A DNA stretch of 64,000 bases from Hemerocallis citrina. Lineage: Eukaryota; Streptophyta; Magnoliopsida; Asparagales; Asphodelaceae. Positions within the stretch are counted from its first letter, which is position 1. Every line of letters starts with the position of its first letter. Both the position numbers and the translations under genes were made by a program. The stretch is from positions 174,432,686-174,496,685 of the forward strand of contig CM030363.1 in assembly GCA_017893485.1 (NCBI GenBank), in the 5' to 3' direction. This document shows positions 12,471-25,261 of the stretch, piece after piece. Below the pieces are notes generated by a model that saw only the letters and a list, made by a program, of their open reading frames with translations, did no database searches and was not told the DNA's origin.

Positions 12471-12529
12471 GATTGTCTCGAGACAAAGTTTGGAACACAT
12501 TGACAAGAATGGGACTGAAGCCCATTTAG
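12471..12529 (+). pseudogene. Copia polyprotein C-terminus, second part
   Basis: After the solo LTR and its GATTG duplication, the copia RNase H frame continues as SRDKVWNTLTRMGLKPI and ends at TAG 12527-12529. This matches the usual copia tail (KGL..KV..T..GMGLKP). The junction proves that 5067-12470 is an insertion into this element. Confidence 0.85.
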
Positions 12530-13026
12530 GATCACAACTGGTGGGAATCCAACTTATACAACTGGAGATCCCAAGACATAGGTTCAATGGGAAAAACAAG
12601 CCATACTGTGATTGGAATTATGCAATCCAGGAGTTTACCACTCCTTAGTCCATCCTAATGTGTATGTGCATGATGTCTTGTAGTGTTAGCAAGGATGAGC
12701 TTGGCTCTTAATGAGCTCTATATCTCTGAATGAGATGAGTGCCTAGCTAAAAGAGAACTCTTGATAGACTCACCGGGGTGATTGTGAAGTGTGGCTGCTT
12801 CTATGAGAATGAGGTTGATTCTCTAAAACATTCACCTATACTGGGATAAGTACAAGACCGAAATGTGCTAACATTTAAGAAATTGCACCTGGTAGAATCA
12901 CGTGTGGTTTTCCATAACTATGTAAAAATGGGTAATGAGTTCAAGATTTAAGATCCCTCATTATTCTTGCATTTTGGGGATTGTCCACTATGTAAGGTTC
13001 ATGTCTTCGGACATCTTACTTATGCA
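12530..13026 (+). mobile_element. Copia 3' untranslated region
   Basis: This non-coding stretch lies between the polyprotein stop and the first Helitron end. It would continue after the Helitrons into the polypurine tract before 27711. No other structure was found. Confidence 0.6.
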
Positions 13027-13459
13027 TCTATATAATAAAACACAAAGAAAGCTATCAAGTGGCTCACATTCAATCCCCCAAAATCAAAGACCCAGATCTA
13101 ATCTCACAAAACATATTTTCCCTCTCAAAATTTCAAACCCCAAAATCAATTTTTTTCCCCCAAAACTAAAAAACTCATTACTTTATTACTCTCTCTCTTA
13201 TCTTTTCACTTTTTTATATTTCTCTCTTTCTCTCTCTCCATCTCTCCGTACCTCTCTCCCCCATTCTTTTTTTATTTACTTAGAAATTTAGATTTTAAGA
13301 TTTCAGGTTTGTAAATTTTCAGAATTTTATGTTTTTTTATTGCACATGTTATATTGAAAATAGCAAATATATCTCTTCAAATGTTAAATTTCATTATTTT
13401 TCACACTTAAAGTTCTAAGAAGTTAGATTTACACACCCATTTATAATTATTTTTCAACA
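13027..13459 (+). mobile_element. Older Helitron 5' end fragment
   Basis: It begins A|TCTATATAATAAAACAC and is similar to the first part of the larger Helitron at 13460 (shared start and TCAAGTGGCTCACATTCAAT), then diverges. The larger complex is inserted inside it at an A|T site (A 13459, T 27633). Any remaining piece would be the roughly 50-80 bp after 27633. I see no CTAG terminus for it, so it is truncated. Confidence 0.65.
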
Positions 13460-13617
13460 TCTATATAATAAAACACAAAGAAAGCTATCAAGTGGCTCAC
13501 ATTCAATCTATCCCAAAATCAATGGACCAGATCTACTCTCACAAAACATATTTTCCCGCTCAAAATTTCAAACCCCAAAACATAAAATTCAAAAACCCTA
13601 AAACACATTAACTCAAA

Positions 13618-13737
13618 CACCCCCTCTCTCTTTCTCTCTCCCCTTCCCTCTTCCCCAGTACTCTCTCTCTCTCTCAGATCCATCCCGCCCCCCCTCCCCC
13701 CTCTCTCTCTCCCTCTCTCTCTCTCTCTTCTGCTTCC
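13618..13737 (+). repeat. CT microsatellite
   Basis: Interrupted (CT)n and poly-C tracts lie in the 5' part of the Helitron. The copy at 20705-20822 is 2 bp shorter, which is the main length difference between the two A units. Confidence 0.85.
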
Positions 13738-14072
13738 CTCTCGACCTTTGACCAAGTTCCCAACTGGACATCATTTGAGGTTTCCGCGTCGATTCCCTTT
13801 TCTTCCATCTCGGTGCCGACGACGACGACCATCTTCCCAAGATCCCAAGATCCGATTCCCTTTGACCAAGTTCCCAAGACCCGTTTCAGTCTCAATTGAA
13901 ACACAGCGCCGACGACCATCTTCGTTTTCATCGTTCAGGTACTCCATAATTTCAACCCAGCTTCCTCTTTATAGCACAAACACAGCATTCTACAATCCCC
14001 CCTCCCAAAACTCTGGCCTCTTTTAACAATCATAACTTACAATTGTTTCAGCAACAGTTTGATGAATTTACA

Positions 14073-15291
14073 ATGATCTTGGCAACTCCTGGAGTTCCGA
14101 TCCCCACTTATTTACATGATACGGTGAGGCGTAGGCATCGGCGTCGACCGTTGTGGTTTCTAGGGTCATCGAAGAAGGTAGCTCAGGCAAATAGAAGGTT
14201 TGCTCATCTCTAACCAGGGTTTATATTGCAACTATATTGTTTTTCTAACTGAAGCATTATCTCCAATTTAACTGTGCACATTCATGAATTCGTCTTAGAT
14301 GCTGCTATATAATTCCCACCAAATTTGTGGATAAAGCATGATGCATTGATAGTATAGTGCTACTATCGGTGTAAATTGTAGCTGCTGGAAATGTGTACTA
14401 TTCGATTATGACCGTTGGAATGTTTGCTGTTAGAGTGATTATTACACTGTAGATTCTCATTTGGATTTACAAACAAAGCTACATTTGTATATCCTAGAGT
14501 TGTGGGATGAGTTGTACTGAATATGGTTATGAAAAAAAATTCATGTTAGCTATATATATTCTCATCAATGATACACAAACTTACAGCTCAAAATTCACAT
14601 ACCCAGATGTTTATATATTAACTAAGCTAATGTATTTAGTCACAATATAAAACCTTTGGAATCTAAGCTAATTTTTGTTGTTAGATGTTTGCTGTTATAA
14701 AACCTAAGAGAACATGAAGATTGTTTGCTTTTATATAGTCACAGTATTTAGTCACACCTAGATGTTTGCTTTTATATAGTCACAATATTTAGTCATAATG
14801 TTTGCTGTTAGATGTTTATATATTAACTAAGCTAATTTTTCACTGCCATTACAAAAGTGGTAGTGTGTTTGTCTTATATAGTATAAAGATTGAACCCACA
14901 AGTGAAAACAGAAGCCAATGTCAAAAGGTTTTAAAAAGTTTCTTTTAGATTTGAAGTTATATTCTGATAAGCATTATACCGCCATCGTTAGTCTTACATT
15001 TTAGTGATGGTCACTATTCTAAACAGGTGTGAATGCTTTGATCTTCACAAAGATCGTGTTCCTTACAAACAAGCATGGTCTTGGAAGAAGGCACTGGTAA
15101 GAAGGAAGCACACTTTAGTAGATAGAAATGAAGATCAGTCTGACATGTTGATTGTTCTTCAACACCCTCCTGTGTATACGTTAGGTACCGGAAGTTTAGA
15201 GAAGTATATGAATTTCGACGTAAAAGATGCTCCATATGATTTATACCGGACTGAACGTGGTTGGGAGGTGACATATCATGGACCTGGGCAG
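14073..15291 (+). pseudogene. LIP2p: Captured fragment of plastid octanoyltransferase (LIP2p-like), copy 1
   Basis: Two exons can be joined. Exon 1 (14073-14197) encodes a basic, transit-peptide-like leader ending in NRR. The intron runs from a GT at 14198 to an AG at 15026. Exon 2 (15027-15291) encodes [19 protein letters not shown] and later [30 protein letters not shown], followed by GT. This is the N-terminal half of the LipB/octanoyltransferase family, which moves octanoate from acyl carrier protein to lipoyl-dependent enzymes; LIP2p is the plastid form. The 3' exons with the catalytic Cys and Lys are missing, and a Trp replaces the second Gly of the [15 protein letters not shown] block. 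It is a Helitron-captured, non-functional fragment. Confidence 0.85.
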
Positions 15292-16251
15292 GTACTTCAA
15301 CAATCTCTTGCATGTTTCTGTTTGCATTTCATTGTTAACATGCTATAAAATTGCTGTGTGAATAGTGCTTCTTCCTGGGTTTAGCCCTTTTTCGAAATGA
15401 CCTCTAATTTGTGGACTGGAGTTCATCCATGTTACGAATGATTATTAGCCTAGGTTTGCATTAATTAAGAACGCTAATAGAGTTTTAGTAATATAGATTT
15501 GAAGTTATGAATATTAATAGTTTTAATATGTTTACTGTGTTGAGCTGTTCACAGAACATAAGAGCTTTAGACAACCATACCAACAACATCAAAAAACACA
15601 AAAAATGCAAGTAGATAATAATCCTGTATCAAGCCTCGAAGTCATATTGTGATCGCAAAACATCTTAGCTAAATCATTAATCAATCAATACTAATTTTTG
15701 AATGAGGCTACCACCTACACTTTAAAAATTGACAAAAAATACATACGTCAAAATATCTCAATGCAATGCAAAATTTCAATTCAAAGCATCTCAAATATGA
15801 ACAAGACTGAATCAATACACGGCAAAACAAAGTTACGAACCATAAAGCACAAATACCAAATCAAGAAGAAAAGGAGAATCAGCCTAAGCTGTAGAACAGG
15901 CTGTCCACTTTAGCTTTTAGCATCTATCAAGCACACTTCCATTTCTAAACCGTCTTTCACACAATACAGCCTAGCATTGTGTCATAAACTTCGAATAGCT
16001 TAGTTGGGGTCGAGTTAGGATCAGATTATTAGTTATAAAGTCCTATAAACCACCATTATTTCTAGGAGATGGTCTTACTATATAGTTTCCAACATGAGGT
16101 GGCATACCTGGTGCATGTTCTTTTAATCAAAAGCTGATCCTTCATAGTTGAATTGGCATACCTCAATGATCAGTAGGTGTTATGCGATTTAAATATGTTC
16201 CTCTATCTGGGAATGAATTGTTGTTTTTTATTTTTGAACTGTTCATAATAG

Positions 16252-16798
16252 GTTTCAGTCAAGATTGCAGAGCTAAAGACGACTATAGATGTTGGATTGC
16301 TTCACCGTGATAATTTATTAAAAGTCAATATTAGCAACGACTTTGAACAGTGGAACCAATTGGTAAGTCAATATCATTTCTAAAAGTCCTTTTGTTATTT
16401 ACAACAAAACATTTGTTTCTTTTTAAGCAATTAATAAGTTACTGTTATGTTTTTGCAAAGATATCTGGGGTATGAGATTGTAGGTAAGGAGAGTACCACA
16501 CTCTAAACATGCTTAGTTCCTGAGAGGTGGAGCCCCGTTTTTGCAACCAACCAGGTAACCTCGGCTAATTAGTTCCTGTGAAGTATCTTACTAGCCACAT
16601 CTTTTTGCTACTTCATACGTTCACTCCACTGAGTTTCTTCTGTGCAGATCCAGGATGCACTGCAGAGGGCTACCTTTAATAGCAAATCTCAAGTTGGGTC
16701 TATTTTCCAAGTTTTGCATACTACAGAATTACCACCCACATACTTCCGGACAAACAAATTTACAATAGTTTTTCAGGAAATTGTTGATGCACATATGG
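16252..16798 (+). pseudogene. VHA-a: Captured fragment of V-ATPase subunit a, copy 1
   Basis: Two exon-like blocks with splice signals are present. Block 16252-16362 encodes AELKTTIDVGLLHRDNLL then DFEQWNQL before GTAAGT. Block 16648-16798 encodes [20 protein letters not shown], then [18 protein letters not shown] and FQEIVDAH before GTAAGT. These are the cytosolic N-terminal half of the vacuolar proton ATPase a subunit, which in the intact protein joins the V1 and Vo sectors. The exon(s) normally between the blocks and all membrane-spanning exons are absent. Same strand as the LIP2p fragment, about 1 kb downstream. Confidence 0.85.
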
Positions 16799-17988
16799 GT
16801 AAGTCTTTGATCAAAGCATTTCTTCCAGTCGAAATAATTTACTATCACCACCTCTATCAGCATCATTTAACTCCACCCACATCCAGTCTCTAAGAAAAGC
16901 TGTATATCATGGTCAATTTGTCTTTGCTAACCAATTAATTGTGATATGCAAAATAAATTTATATCAGAGATATTGCATTTACTATTTCTAAGATAAAGCA
17001 TTCCAAATTTGACTAAGATAATTTGTGCAAGGAATTTACTTGGTAGGTAATTCATATTTTTTCATGACAAAAATATGCTTAATCTAATATCTCTTCGCAA
17101 GGTAAGCTTCACCCCTTATTACTTGGTTGGTCTTTTGCTCATTATTGATTTTTTTATTAATTCCTACTTTTTATTCAGTTAGGTGACCTCCATAAACTCA
17201 AGTCACCAATATTTATTATAACTATTAAATAGTATTATGGATGATCCACAAACTATTAAATTTTCTCTAAATAGAATTAAGAAATGCATCTACCAAACTG
17301 TGCATGAGCTACCACTATCATACTCTCAGCACATCCTCTCAAGTATACAGTGTCTAAATTTCATTTTAGATGATATTATATTCTTTGTTTTCCCACCACC
17401 TCTGCATGAGGAAGACGAGAAAGGATCACACAGGGGAATACAAAATAATTATCTGAAACTTTGAACACTTACAAGCAGAACATTCATCGGTGTAAACAGG
17501 GCTTTTTCAGTTCTCCTGCCACTATAGTGATCTATAATTCTATATACATGTTCATTAGTCATTGCAGTTCACTATAGAGGGAACCGATAATAATGATAAT
17601 TATGTTTTTAATTATTACTTCCTTCTGAATTTTTATTCAAGGATAATTTTAGGACGGCATCACATAGGACCTGGGACTTCTGGCAACTCTAAGTCATACC
17701 CATCAGAACTAACATGAAATCCACCACCGCGACAGTTTCAGTTTAGAAGCATACTGTGCAAAATAGTTTTTTTTTAAATTCAAGGTTGTAAGTGAAGCTC
17801 CTAAATTACAGACAGCCAAAAACTGAAAAATTGTGAGCATCAATACACCAAAATTATGATTTAAAAGAGTGTTTCCACCTGCAACTTTTTTTAATGATCT
17901 TTTATTGAGATGGCGACTGAATCACTTGCTAAGTACCATTAACATACCGCAAGGAAAAATAAAGGAGAGTTAAGAGAGAAAAACTGAC

Positions 17989-18176
17989 CATATGGTGTAT
18001 GCTGTAAGCGATTTGAAGTGCTTCGCCCCACCTGTTCATCCTGATAAGGCCCTTAATAAGGTAAAAGAGGATGTAGATATCTGGAACATGTCCTTCTCTT
18101 ATCATCTCTGCATACAATTCAAATGCTTTCTCCGTCTTTGATGCTAAGCACAAACTCTCAATTAACGAAGTATTTC
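17989..18176 (-). pseudogene. Captured PPR protein fragment, copy 1
   Basis: On the minus strand an exon fragment encodes SLCLASKTEKAFELYAEM, then IREGHVPD, LIKGLIRMNRWGEALQ and SIHHM, followed by a GT donor. The helix-turn-helix spacing and the EM-(I/K)-x-G-xxP-D pattern are typical of pentatricopeptide repeats. The fragment resembles the C-terminal repeats of a mitochondrial PPR protein such as Arabidopsis At1g06710; that identification is from memory. It lies in antisense orientation to the other two captured genes and abuts the A/R junction. Confidence 0.75.
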
Positions 18177-18196
18177 ATGTAATTTATGCCATAGTA

Positions 18197-20546
18197 CTAG
18201 GTATGCCCGTGGGACGTGCCTACGGCACGTATTCGGGACTGCATGTAAATTTAGTTAGATTTATTTGATTGGGTGAACTGCATAAGTGGGTGTAAATTTA
18301 GTTAAAAAATTGGGTGACATAAGTGGGTGACATAAGATGTATTTTTAGGATTACCTATTGGATAAGTTAATTAATTGATGCCTCGTCACGGAGTGGACAG
18401 TTGTTATATCCAGTTCATTTGATGTTTGGATCAAAATATATATGATCTTTTGTTAGTCGAGCTGTGTCTACTGTTGTAAATAAATAATGGAACCGATCAT
18501 AATGTTCTGCTGCATGTTGGAGCTTATGGGTTTCTGTTTGCAGATCAATATCATAATTTTTCTGGACATCTTGTGGGCTTCTTTCTGTTTGCAGATTCAG
18601 AGATTGAAGAAACGATGAATTCATCGACTTTTGTTAAACGGGACATGATCTGTTGTTAAAAAAGAAGAGAAGAGATGACCAATTGAGGGATGCTGCTAAC
18701 TTCATGGATGATAACAACTTCATGGATGATAAACGGGACATGATCTGGGAGCTAGCTAACTTCATGGATGATAAGCATGCCATGGCCCTAACTGAGATGC
18801 AGAAGGGTGGTGGTGGTGGTCAGCTAACATTACTCATGAAAGGGAAGGAAAGGGAAGAAAGTTGCGAATCTGTGGCTCATTTTACTGTGGGAATTTGGCA
18901 TGGTATTGACAGATGGTTGTCCTTCATGTCTCAGGTTTGTTTGACTTGATTAGATAGGAATTAAATGAACAAACAAAATTCCCGTTGTCTTTTTTGGTGA
19001 TGATGAAATGACCTTAGCCTTTTATTAGCCCTCAAGGCTAACCAACCAGCAAATTTCGTTTGAAAAACCAAGATATTATCATATGACTAAGATACAAAAT
19101 AAAAACCAAGCGTTTGAAAACATAATAAATTTTAGAAAATTTAGTAAAAATTTTGACAGAACCTCCCTTAAAATATTAGCCCTTTTACAGAAATTCCTTA
19201 CGGAATTCTGCTAACAATTAAATATATGACATCACAGGCAATAAATATCAATCCTCCCCCGGCTCAATCGAGCAACATCACACAGACATCATATATATAA
19301 GGCTCTGGGGGGAAAATTCAGAATATAATGCAAGATACAAAATAAAAACCAAAAAATCTTTTGAAAATGTAATAAATTTTTTGAAAAACCTTCGAAAAAC
19401 CTTTAAAAAACCAAATACAAAACCCAATACTCCACAAAATTGCGGGTACGGGTATTAACATAACTATATTATATCATCATTATATACAGTTACTTACATC
19501 ATCTCCAAAAATGCTAAATATTACAATTATTACAACTATTACATTCTCCACCATACTAAACACCAACCAACTGAATGAAAAAAAAAAATACATGGTTGTA
19601 GGTCCCCCAATGGTTGAAGTCTTCAAAAATAGGACCAAACAGTGAGCCTAAAAAAACAGTTAGAGTTTTGAATCAAATAGTAAGAGTTTACAATAAACAA
19701 TTAAAACAATAGTAACAGTTTTAAAACCATTACCTTTCAAACAGAACAATGGCTTCAACCAAACATGTTCCTCATCACCCTACAAAAAGTTAAACTGTCA
19801 ATATGTACATGACAGTTTTGAGTGTGGACGACAATCTGGGAAAAAAAAGAAGCATTAAATAAGCAGCAATTAACGGTTAACATAGGGTATAGTTGTAATA
19901 AATATAAATTTACCTTATTGCAACCCCAATTCATCAATGTAGTTGCATTTATAAATTTGAGGTCTATGTCAGCTGCTTCCCAGTTCTATTAAAGTTCAAA
20001 AGTAAAACAACAATGAAAATAAGTTTTAGTAAGGTAAATCTATCATATATAAATGGATTTTTTTATTTTGTCGTCTTGTTTCATTAAAGAAAAAATAATA
20101 AGTTAATAGACGACCCTTTTTCTATTTTTTTCTTCTTATATATGGTGTCAATATTTCATTACTGATAAGTTAATTGATTTGAAGAGTTTGCTGGCTCATT
20201 ATTAGCATTGGTACTAAAATCCGAAATCCGGACCCGACCCGGACCCGGCGTTGGACCGGATCCGAACCGATCTAATTTGGGTAGAGCATGGGTCCTAAAT
20301 AACTACCCGTTGAAATTTCAGGTCGGGTCTGGGTCCCCTAAAAATGGAACCGACCCGGACCCGGACCCGAACCCGGACCCGCAATAGAGAATTAATCAAT
20401 AAACGAAGCGGACCCGACCCGTTACCCGTTACCAGTGTCACTCAGTATATCAAAGGTAGATTGCCAATCACTGACTCATAAATTAGTCAGTATATCAAAA
20501 GTATAGATCCAACCCAATATAGATCCGACTCATAAATTAGTCAGTA
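18197..20546 (-). mobile_element. Helitron unit R, inverted copy (3' part)
   Basis: It is the reverse complement of 25282-27632 with only a handful of differences. It begins CTAGGTATGCCC (the Helitron 3' CTAG read backwards), with the ACGTGCC/GGCACGT hairpin right after, and ends CTCATAAATTAGTCAGTA. So a Helitron 3' terminus points toward unit A. It contains a GGACCC-rich block at 20222-20415 and the exon-like pieces described for the sister copy. Confidence 0.85.
20222..20415 (+). repeat. GGACCC-type minisatellite
   Basis: Repeated GGACCCGACCC / CCGGACCCGAACCC motifs occur here, with an inverted copy at about 25405-25605. It is a common low-complexity component of plant non-autonomous elements. 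No function is inferred. Confidence 0.7.
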
Positions 20547-21157
20547 TCTATATAATAAAACACAAAGAAAGCTATCAAGTGGCTCACATTCAATCTATCC
20601 CAAAATCAATGGACCAGATCTACTCTCACAAAACATATTTTCCCGCTCAAAATTTCAAACCCCAAAACATAAAATTCAAAAACCCTAAAACACATTAACT
20701 CAAACACCCCCTCTCTCTTTCTCTCTCCCCTTCCCTCTTCCCCAGTACTCTCTCTCTCTCTCAGATCCATCCCGCCCCCCCTCCCCCCTCTCTCTCCCTC
20801 TCTCTCTCTCTCTTCTGCTTCCCTCTCGACCTTTGACCAAGTTCCCAACTGGACATCATTTGAGGTTTCCGCGTCGATTCCCTTTTCTTCCATCTCGGTG
20901 CCGACGACGACGACCATCTTCCCAAGATCCCAAGATCCGATTCCCTTTGACCAAGTTCCCAAGACCCGTTTCAGTCTCAATTGAAACACAGCGCCGACGA
21001 CCATCTTCGTTTTCATCGTTCAGGTACTCCATAATTTCAACCCAGCTTCCTCTTTATAGCACAAACACAGCATTCTACAATCCCCCCTCCCAAAACTCTG
21101 GCCTCTTTTAACAATCATAACTTACAATTGTTTCAGCAACAGTTTGATGAATTTACA

Positions 21158-22376
21158 ATGATCTTGGCAACTCCTGGAGTTCCGATCCCCACTTATTTAC
21201 ATGATACGGTGAGGCGTAGGCATCGGCGTCGACCGTTGTGGTTTCTAGGGTCATCGAAGAAGGTAGCTCAGGCAAATAGAAGGTTTGCTCATCTCTAACC
21301 AGGGTTTATATTGCAACTATATTGTTTTTCTAACTGAAGCATTATCTCCAATTTAACTGTGCACATTCATGAATTCGTCTTAGATGCTGCTATATAATTC
21401 CCACCAAATTTGTGGATAAAGCATGATGCATTGATAGTATAGTGCTACTATCGGTGTAAATTGTAGCTGCTGGAAATGTGTACTATTCGATTATGACCGT
21501 TGGAATGTTTGCTGTTAGAGTGATTATTACACTGTAGATTCTCATTTGGATTTACAAACAAAGCTACATTTGTATATCCTAGAGTTGTGGGATGAGTTGT
21601 ACTGAATATGGTTATGAAAAAAAATTCATGTTAGCTATATATATTCTCATCAATGATACACAAACTTACAGCTCAAAATTCACATACCCAGATGTTTATA
21701 TATTAACTAAGCTAATGTATTTAGTCACAATATAAAACCTTTGGAATCTAAGCTAATTTTTGTTGTTAGATGTTTGCTGTTATAAAACCTAAGAGAACAT
21801 GAAGATTGTTTGCTTTTATATAGTCACAGTATTTAGTCACACCTAGATGTTTGCTTTTATATAGTCACAATATTTAGTCATAATGTTTGCTGTTAGATGT
21901 TTATATATTAACTAAGCTAATTTTTCACTGCCATTACAAAAGTGGTAGTGTGTTTGTCTTATATAGTATAAAGATTGAACCCACAAGTGAAAACAGAAGC
22001 CAATGTCAAAAGGTTTTAAAAAGTTTCTTTTAGATTTGAAGTTATATTCTGATAAGCATTATACCGCCATCGTTAGTCTTACATTTTAGTGATGGTCACT
22101 ATTCTAAACAGGTGTGAATGCTTTGATCTTCACAAAGATCGTGTTCCTTACAAACAAGCATGGTCTTGGAAGAAGGCACTGGTAAGAAGGAAGCACACTT
22201 TAGTAGATAGAAATGAAGATCAGTCTGACATGTTGATTGTTCTTCAACACCCTCCTGTGTATACGTTAGGTACCGGAAGTTTAGAGAAGTATATGAATTT
22301 CGACGTAAAAGATGCTCCATATGATTTATACCGGACTGAACGTGGTTGGGAGGTGACATATCATGGACCTGGGCAG
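21158..22376 (+). pseudogene. LIP2p: Captured LIP2p fragment, copy 2
   Basis: Exons at 21158-21282 and 22112-22376 appear identical to copy 1 (offset 7085). It has the same splice signals and the same missing 3' catalytic exons. The full Helitron unit is present around this copy. Confidence 0.85.
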
Positions 22377-23336
22377 GTACTTCAACAATCTCTTGCATGT
22401 TTCTGTTTGCATTTCATTGTTAACATGCTATAAAATTGCTGTGTGAATAGTGCTTCTTCCTGGGTTTAGCCCTTTTTCGAAATGACCTCTAATTTGTGGA
22501 CTGGAGTTCATCCATGTTACGAATGATTATTAGCCTAGGTTTGCATTAATTAAGAACGCTAATAGAGTTTTAGTAATATAGATTTGAAGTTATGAATATT
22601 AATAGTTTTAATATGTTTACTGTGTTGAGCTGTTCACAGAACATAAGAGCTTTAGACAACCATACCAACAACATCAAAAAACACAAAAAATGCAAGTAGA
22701 TAATAATCCTGTATCAAGCCTCGAAGTCATATTGTGATCGCAAAACATCTTAGCTAAATCATTAATCAATCAATACTAATTTTTGAATGAGGCTACCACC
22801 TACACTTTAAAAATTGACAAAAAATACATACGTCAAAATATCTCAATGCAATGCAAAATTTCAATTCAAAGCATCTCAAATATGAACAAGACTGAATCAA
22901 TACACGGCAAAACAAAGTTACGAACCATAAAGCACAAATACCAAATCAAGAAGAAAAGGAGAATCAGCCTAAGCTGTAGAACAGGCTGTCCACTTTAGCT
23001 TTTAGCATCTATCAAGCACACTTCCATTTCTAAACCGTCTTTCACACAATACAGCCTAGCATTGTGTCATAAACTTCGAATAGCTTAGTTGGGGTCGAGT
23101 TAGGATCAGATTATTAGTTATAAAGTCCTATAAACCACCATTATTTCTAGGAGATGGTCTTACTATATAGTTTCCAACATGAGGTGGCATACCTGGTGCA
23201 TGTTCTTTTAATCAAAAGCTGATCCTTCATAGTTGAATTGGCATACCTCAATGATCAGTAGGTGTTATGCGATTTAAATATGTTCCTCTATCTGGGAATG
23301 AATTGTTGTTTTTTATTTTTGAACTGTTCATAATAG

Positions 23337-23883
23337 GTTTCAGTCAAGATTGCAGAGCTAAAGACGACTATAGATGTTGGATTGCTTCACCGTGATAATT
23401 TATTAAAAGTCAATATTAGCAACGACTTTGAACAGTGGAACCAATTGGTAAGTCAATATCATTTCTAAAAGTCCTTTTGTTATTTACAACAAAACATTTG
23501 TTTCTTTTTAAGCAATTAATAAGTTACTGTTATGTTTTTGCAAAGATATCTGGGGTATGAGATTGTAGGTAAGGAGAGTACCACACTCTAAACATGCTTA
23601 GTTCCTGAGAGGTGGAGCCCCGTTTTTGCAACCAACCAGGTAACCTCGGCTAATTAGTTCCTGTGAAGTATCTTACTAGCCACATCTTTTTGCTACTTCA
23701 TACGTTCACTCCACTGAGTTTCTTCTGTGCAGATCCAGGATGCACTGCAGAGGGCTACCTTTAATAGCAAATCTCAAGTTGGGTCTATTTTCCAAGTTTT
23801 GCATACTACAGAATTACCACCCACATACTTCCGGACAAACAAATTTACAATAGTTTTTCAGGAAATTGTTGATGCACATATGG
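23337..23883 (+). pseudogene. VHA-a: Captured V-ATPase subunit a fragment, copy 2
   Basis: Exon blocks 23337-23447 and 23733-23883 match copy 1 at an offset of 7085. It lacks the same middle and membrane exons. Confidence 0.85.
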
Positions 23884-25073
23884 GTAAGTCTTTGATCAAA
23901 GCATTTCTTCCAGTCGAAATAATTTACTATCACCACCTCTATCAGCATCATTTAACTCCACCCACATCCAGTCTCTAAGAAAAGCTGTATATCATGGTCA
24001 ATTTGTCTTTGCTAACCAATTAATTGTGATATGCAAAATAAATTTATATCAGAGATATTGCATTTACTATTTCTAAGATAAAGCATTCCAAATTTGACTA
24101 AGATAATTTGTGCAAGGAATTTACTTGGTAGGTAATTCATATTTTTTCATGACAAAAATATGCTTAATCTAATATCTCTTCGCAAGGTAAGCTTCACCCC
24201 TTATTACTTGGTTGGTCTTTTGCTCATTATTGATTTTTTTATTAATTCCTACTTTTTATTCAGTTAGGTGACCTCCATAAACTCAAGTCACCAATATTTA
24301 TTATAACTATTAAATAGTATTATGGATGATCCACAAACTATTAAATTTTCTCTAAATAGAATTAAGAAATGCATCTACCAAACTGTGCATGAGCTACCAC
24401 TATCATACTCTCAGCACATCCTCTCAAGTATACAGTGTCTAAATTTCATTTTAGATGATATTATATTCTTTGTTTTCCCACCACCTCTGCATGAGGAAGA
24501 CGAGAAAGGATCACACAGGGGAATACAAAATAATTATCTGAAACTTTGAACACTTACAAGCAGAACATTCATCGGTGTAAACAGGGCTTTTTCAGTTCTC
24601 CTGCCACTATAGTGATCTATAATTCTATATACATGTTCATTAGTCATTGCAGTTCACTATAGAGGGAACCGATAATAATGATAATTATGTTTTTAATTAT
24701 TACTTCCTTCTGAATTTTTATTCAAGGATAATTTTAGGACGGCATCACATAGGACCTAGGACTTCTGGCAACTCTAAGTCATACCCATCAGAACTAACAT
24801 GAAATCCACCACCGCGACAGTTTCAGTTTAGAAGCATACTGTGCAAAATAGTTTTTTTTTAAATTCAAGGTTGTAAGTGAAGCTCCTAAATTACAGACAG
24901 CCAAAAACTGAAAAATTGTGAGCATCAATACACCAAAATTATGATTTAAAAGAGTGTTTCCACCTGCAACTTTTTTTAATGATCTTTTATTGAGATGGCG
25001 ACTGAATCACTTGCTAAGTACCATTAACATACCGCAAGTAAAAATAAAGGAGAGTTAAGAGAGAAAAACTGAC

Positions 25074-25261
25074 CATATGGTGTATGCTGTAAGCGATTTG
25101 AAGTGCTTCGCCCCACCTGTTCATCCTGATAAGGCCCTTAATAAGGTAAAAGAGGATGTAGATATCTGGAACATGTCCTTCTCTTATCATCTCTGCATAC
25201 AATTCAAATGCTTTCTCCGTCTTTGATGCTAAGCACAAACTCTCAATTAACGAAGTATTTC
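25074..25261 (-). pseudogene. Captured PPR fragment, copy 2
   Basis: Same minus-strand pentatricopeptide exon fragment as copy 1. The flanking intron-like sequence differs by a G-to-T change (GCAAGTAAAAA versus GCAAGGAAAAA). It ends just before the palindrome AGTATACT at the A/R junction. Confidence 0.75.

Larger units (their letters stand above)
13460..18196 (+). mobile_element. Helitron unit A, first copy (5' part)
   Basis: It starts with Helitron-type TC (TCTATATAATAAAACAC) preceded by A. It is nearly identical to 20547-25281: I noticed only a 2-bp CT indel near 13700 and single substitutions near 17690 and 17957. It carries captured exon fragments (LIP2p, VHA-a, PPR) and a CT microsatellite at 13620-13735. 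No Rep/helicase coding sequence is present, so it is non-autonomous. Confidence 0.85.

Noticed and set aside
13519..14026. Coding regions in the CT-rich Helitron head (both strands)
   Set aside because: Frames are driven by (CT)n/(GA)n and show no domain.
14073..16798. A real host octanoyltransferase or V-ATPase gene
   Set aside because: Only partial exon sets, missing catalytic or membrane exons, and the whole block is duplicated within Helitron termini.
18197..20546. Independent minus-strand Helitron
   Set aside because: It has a 3' CTAG end at 18197 but no minus-strand TC start at its other end; it is the R part of the neighbouring element inverted.
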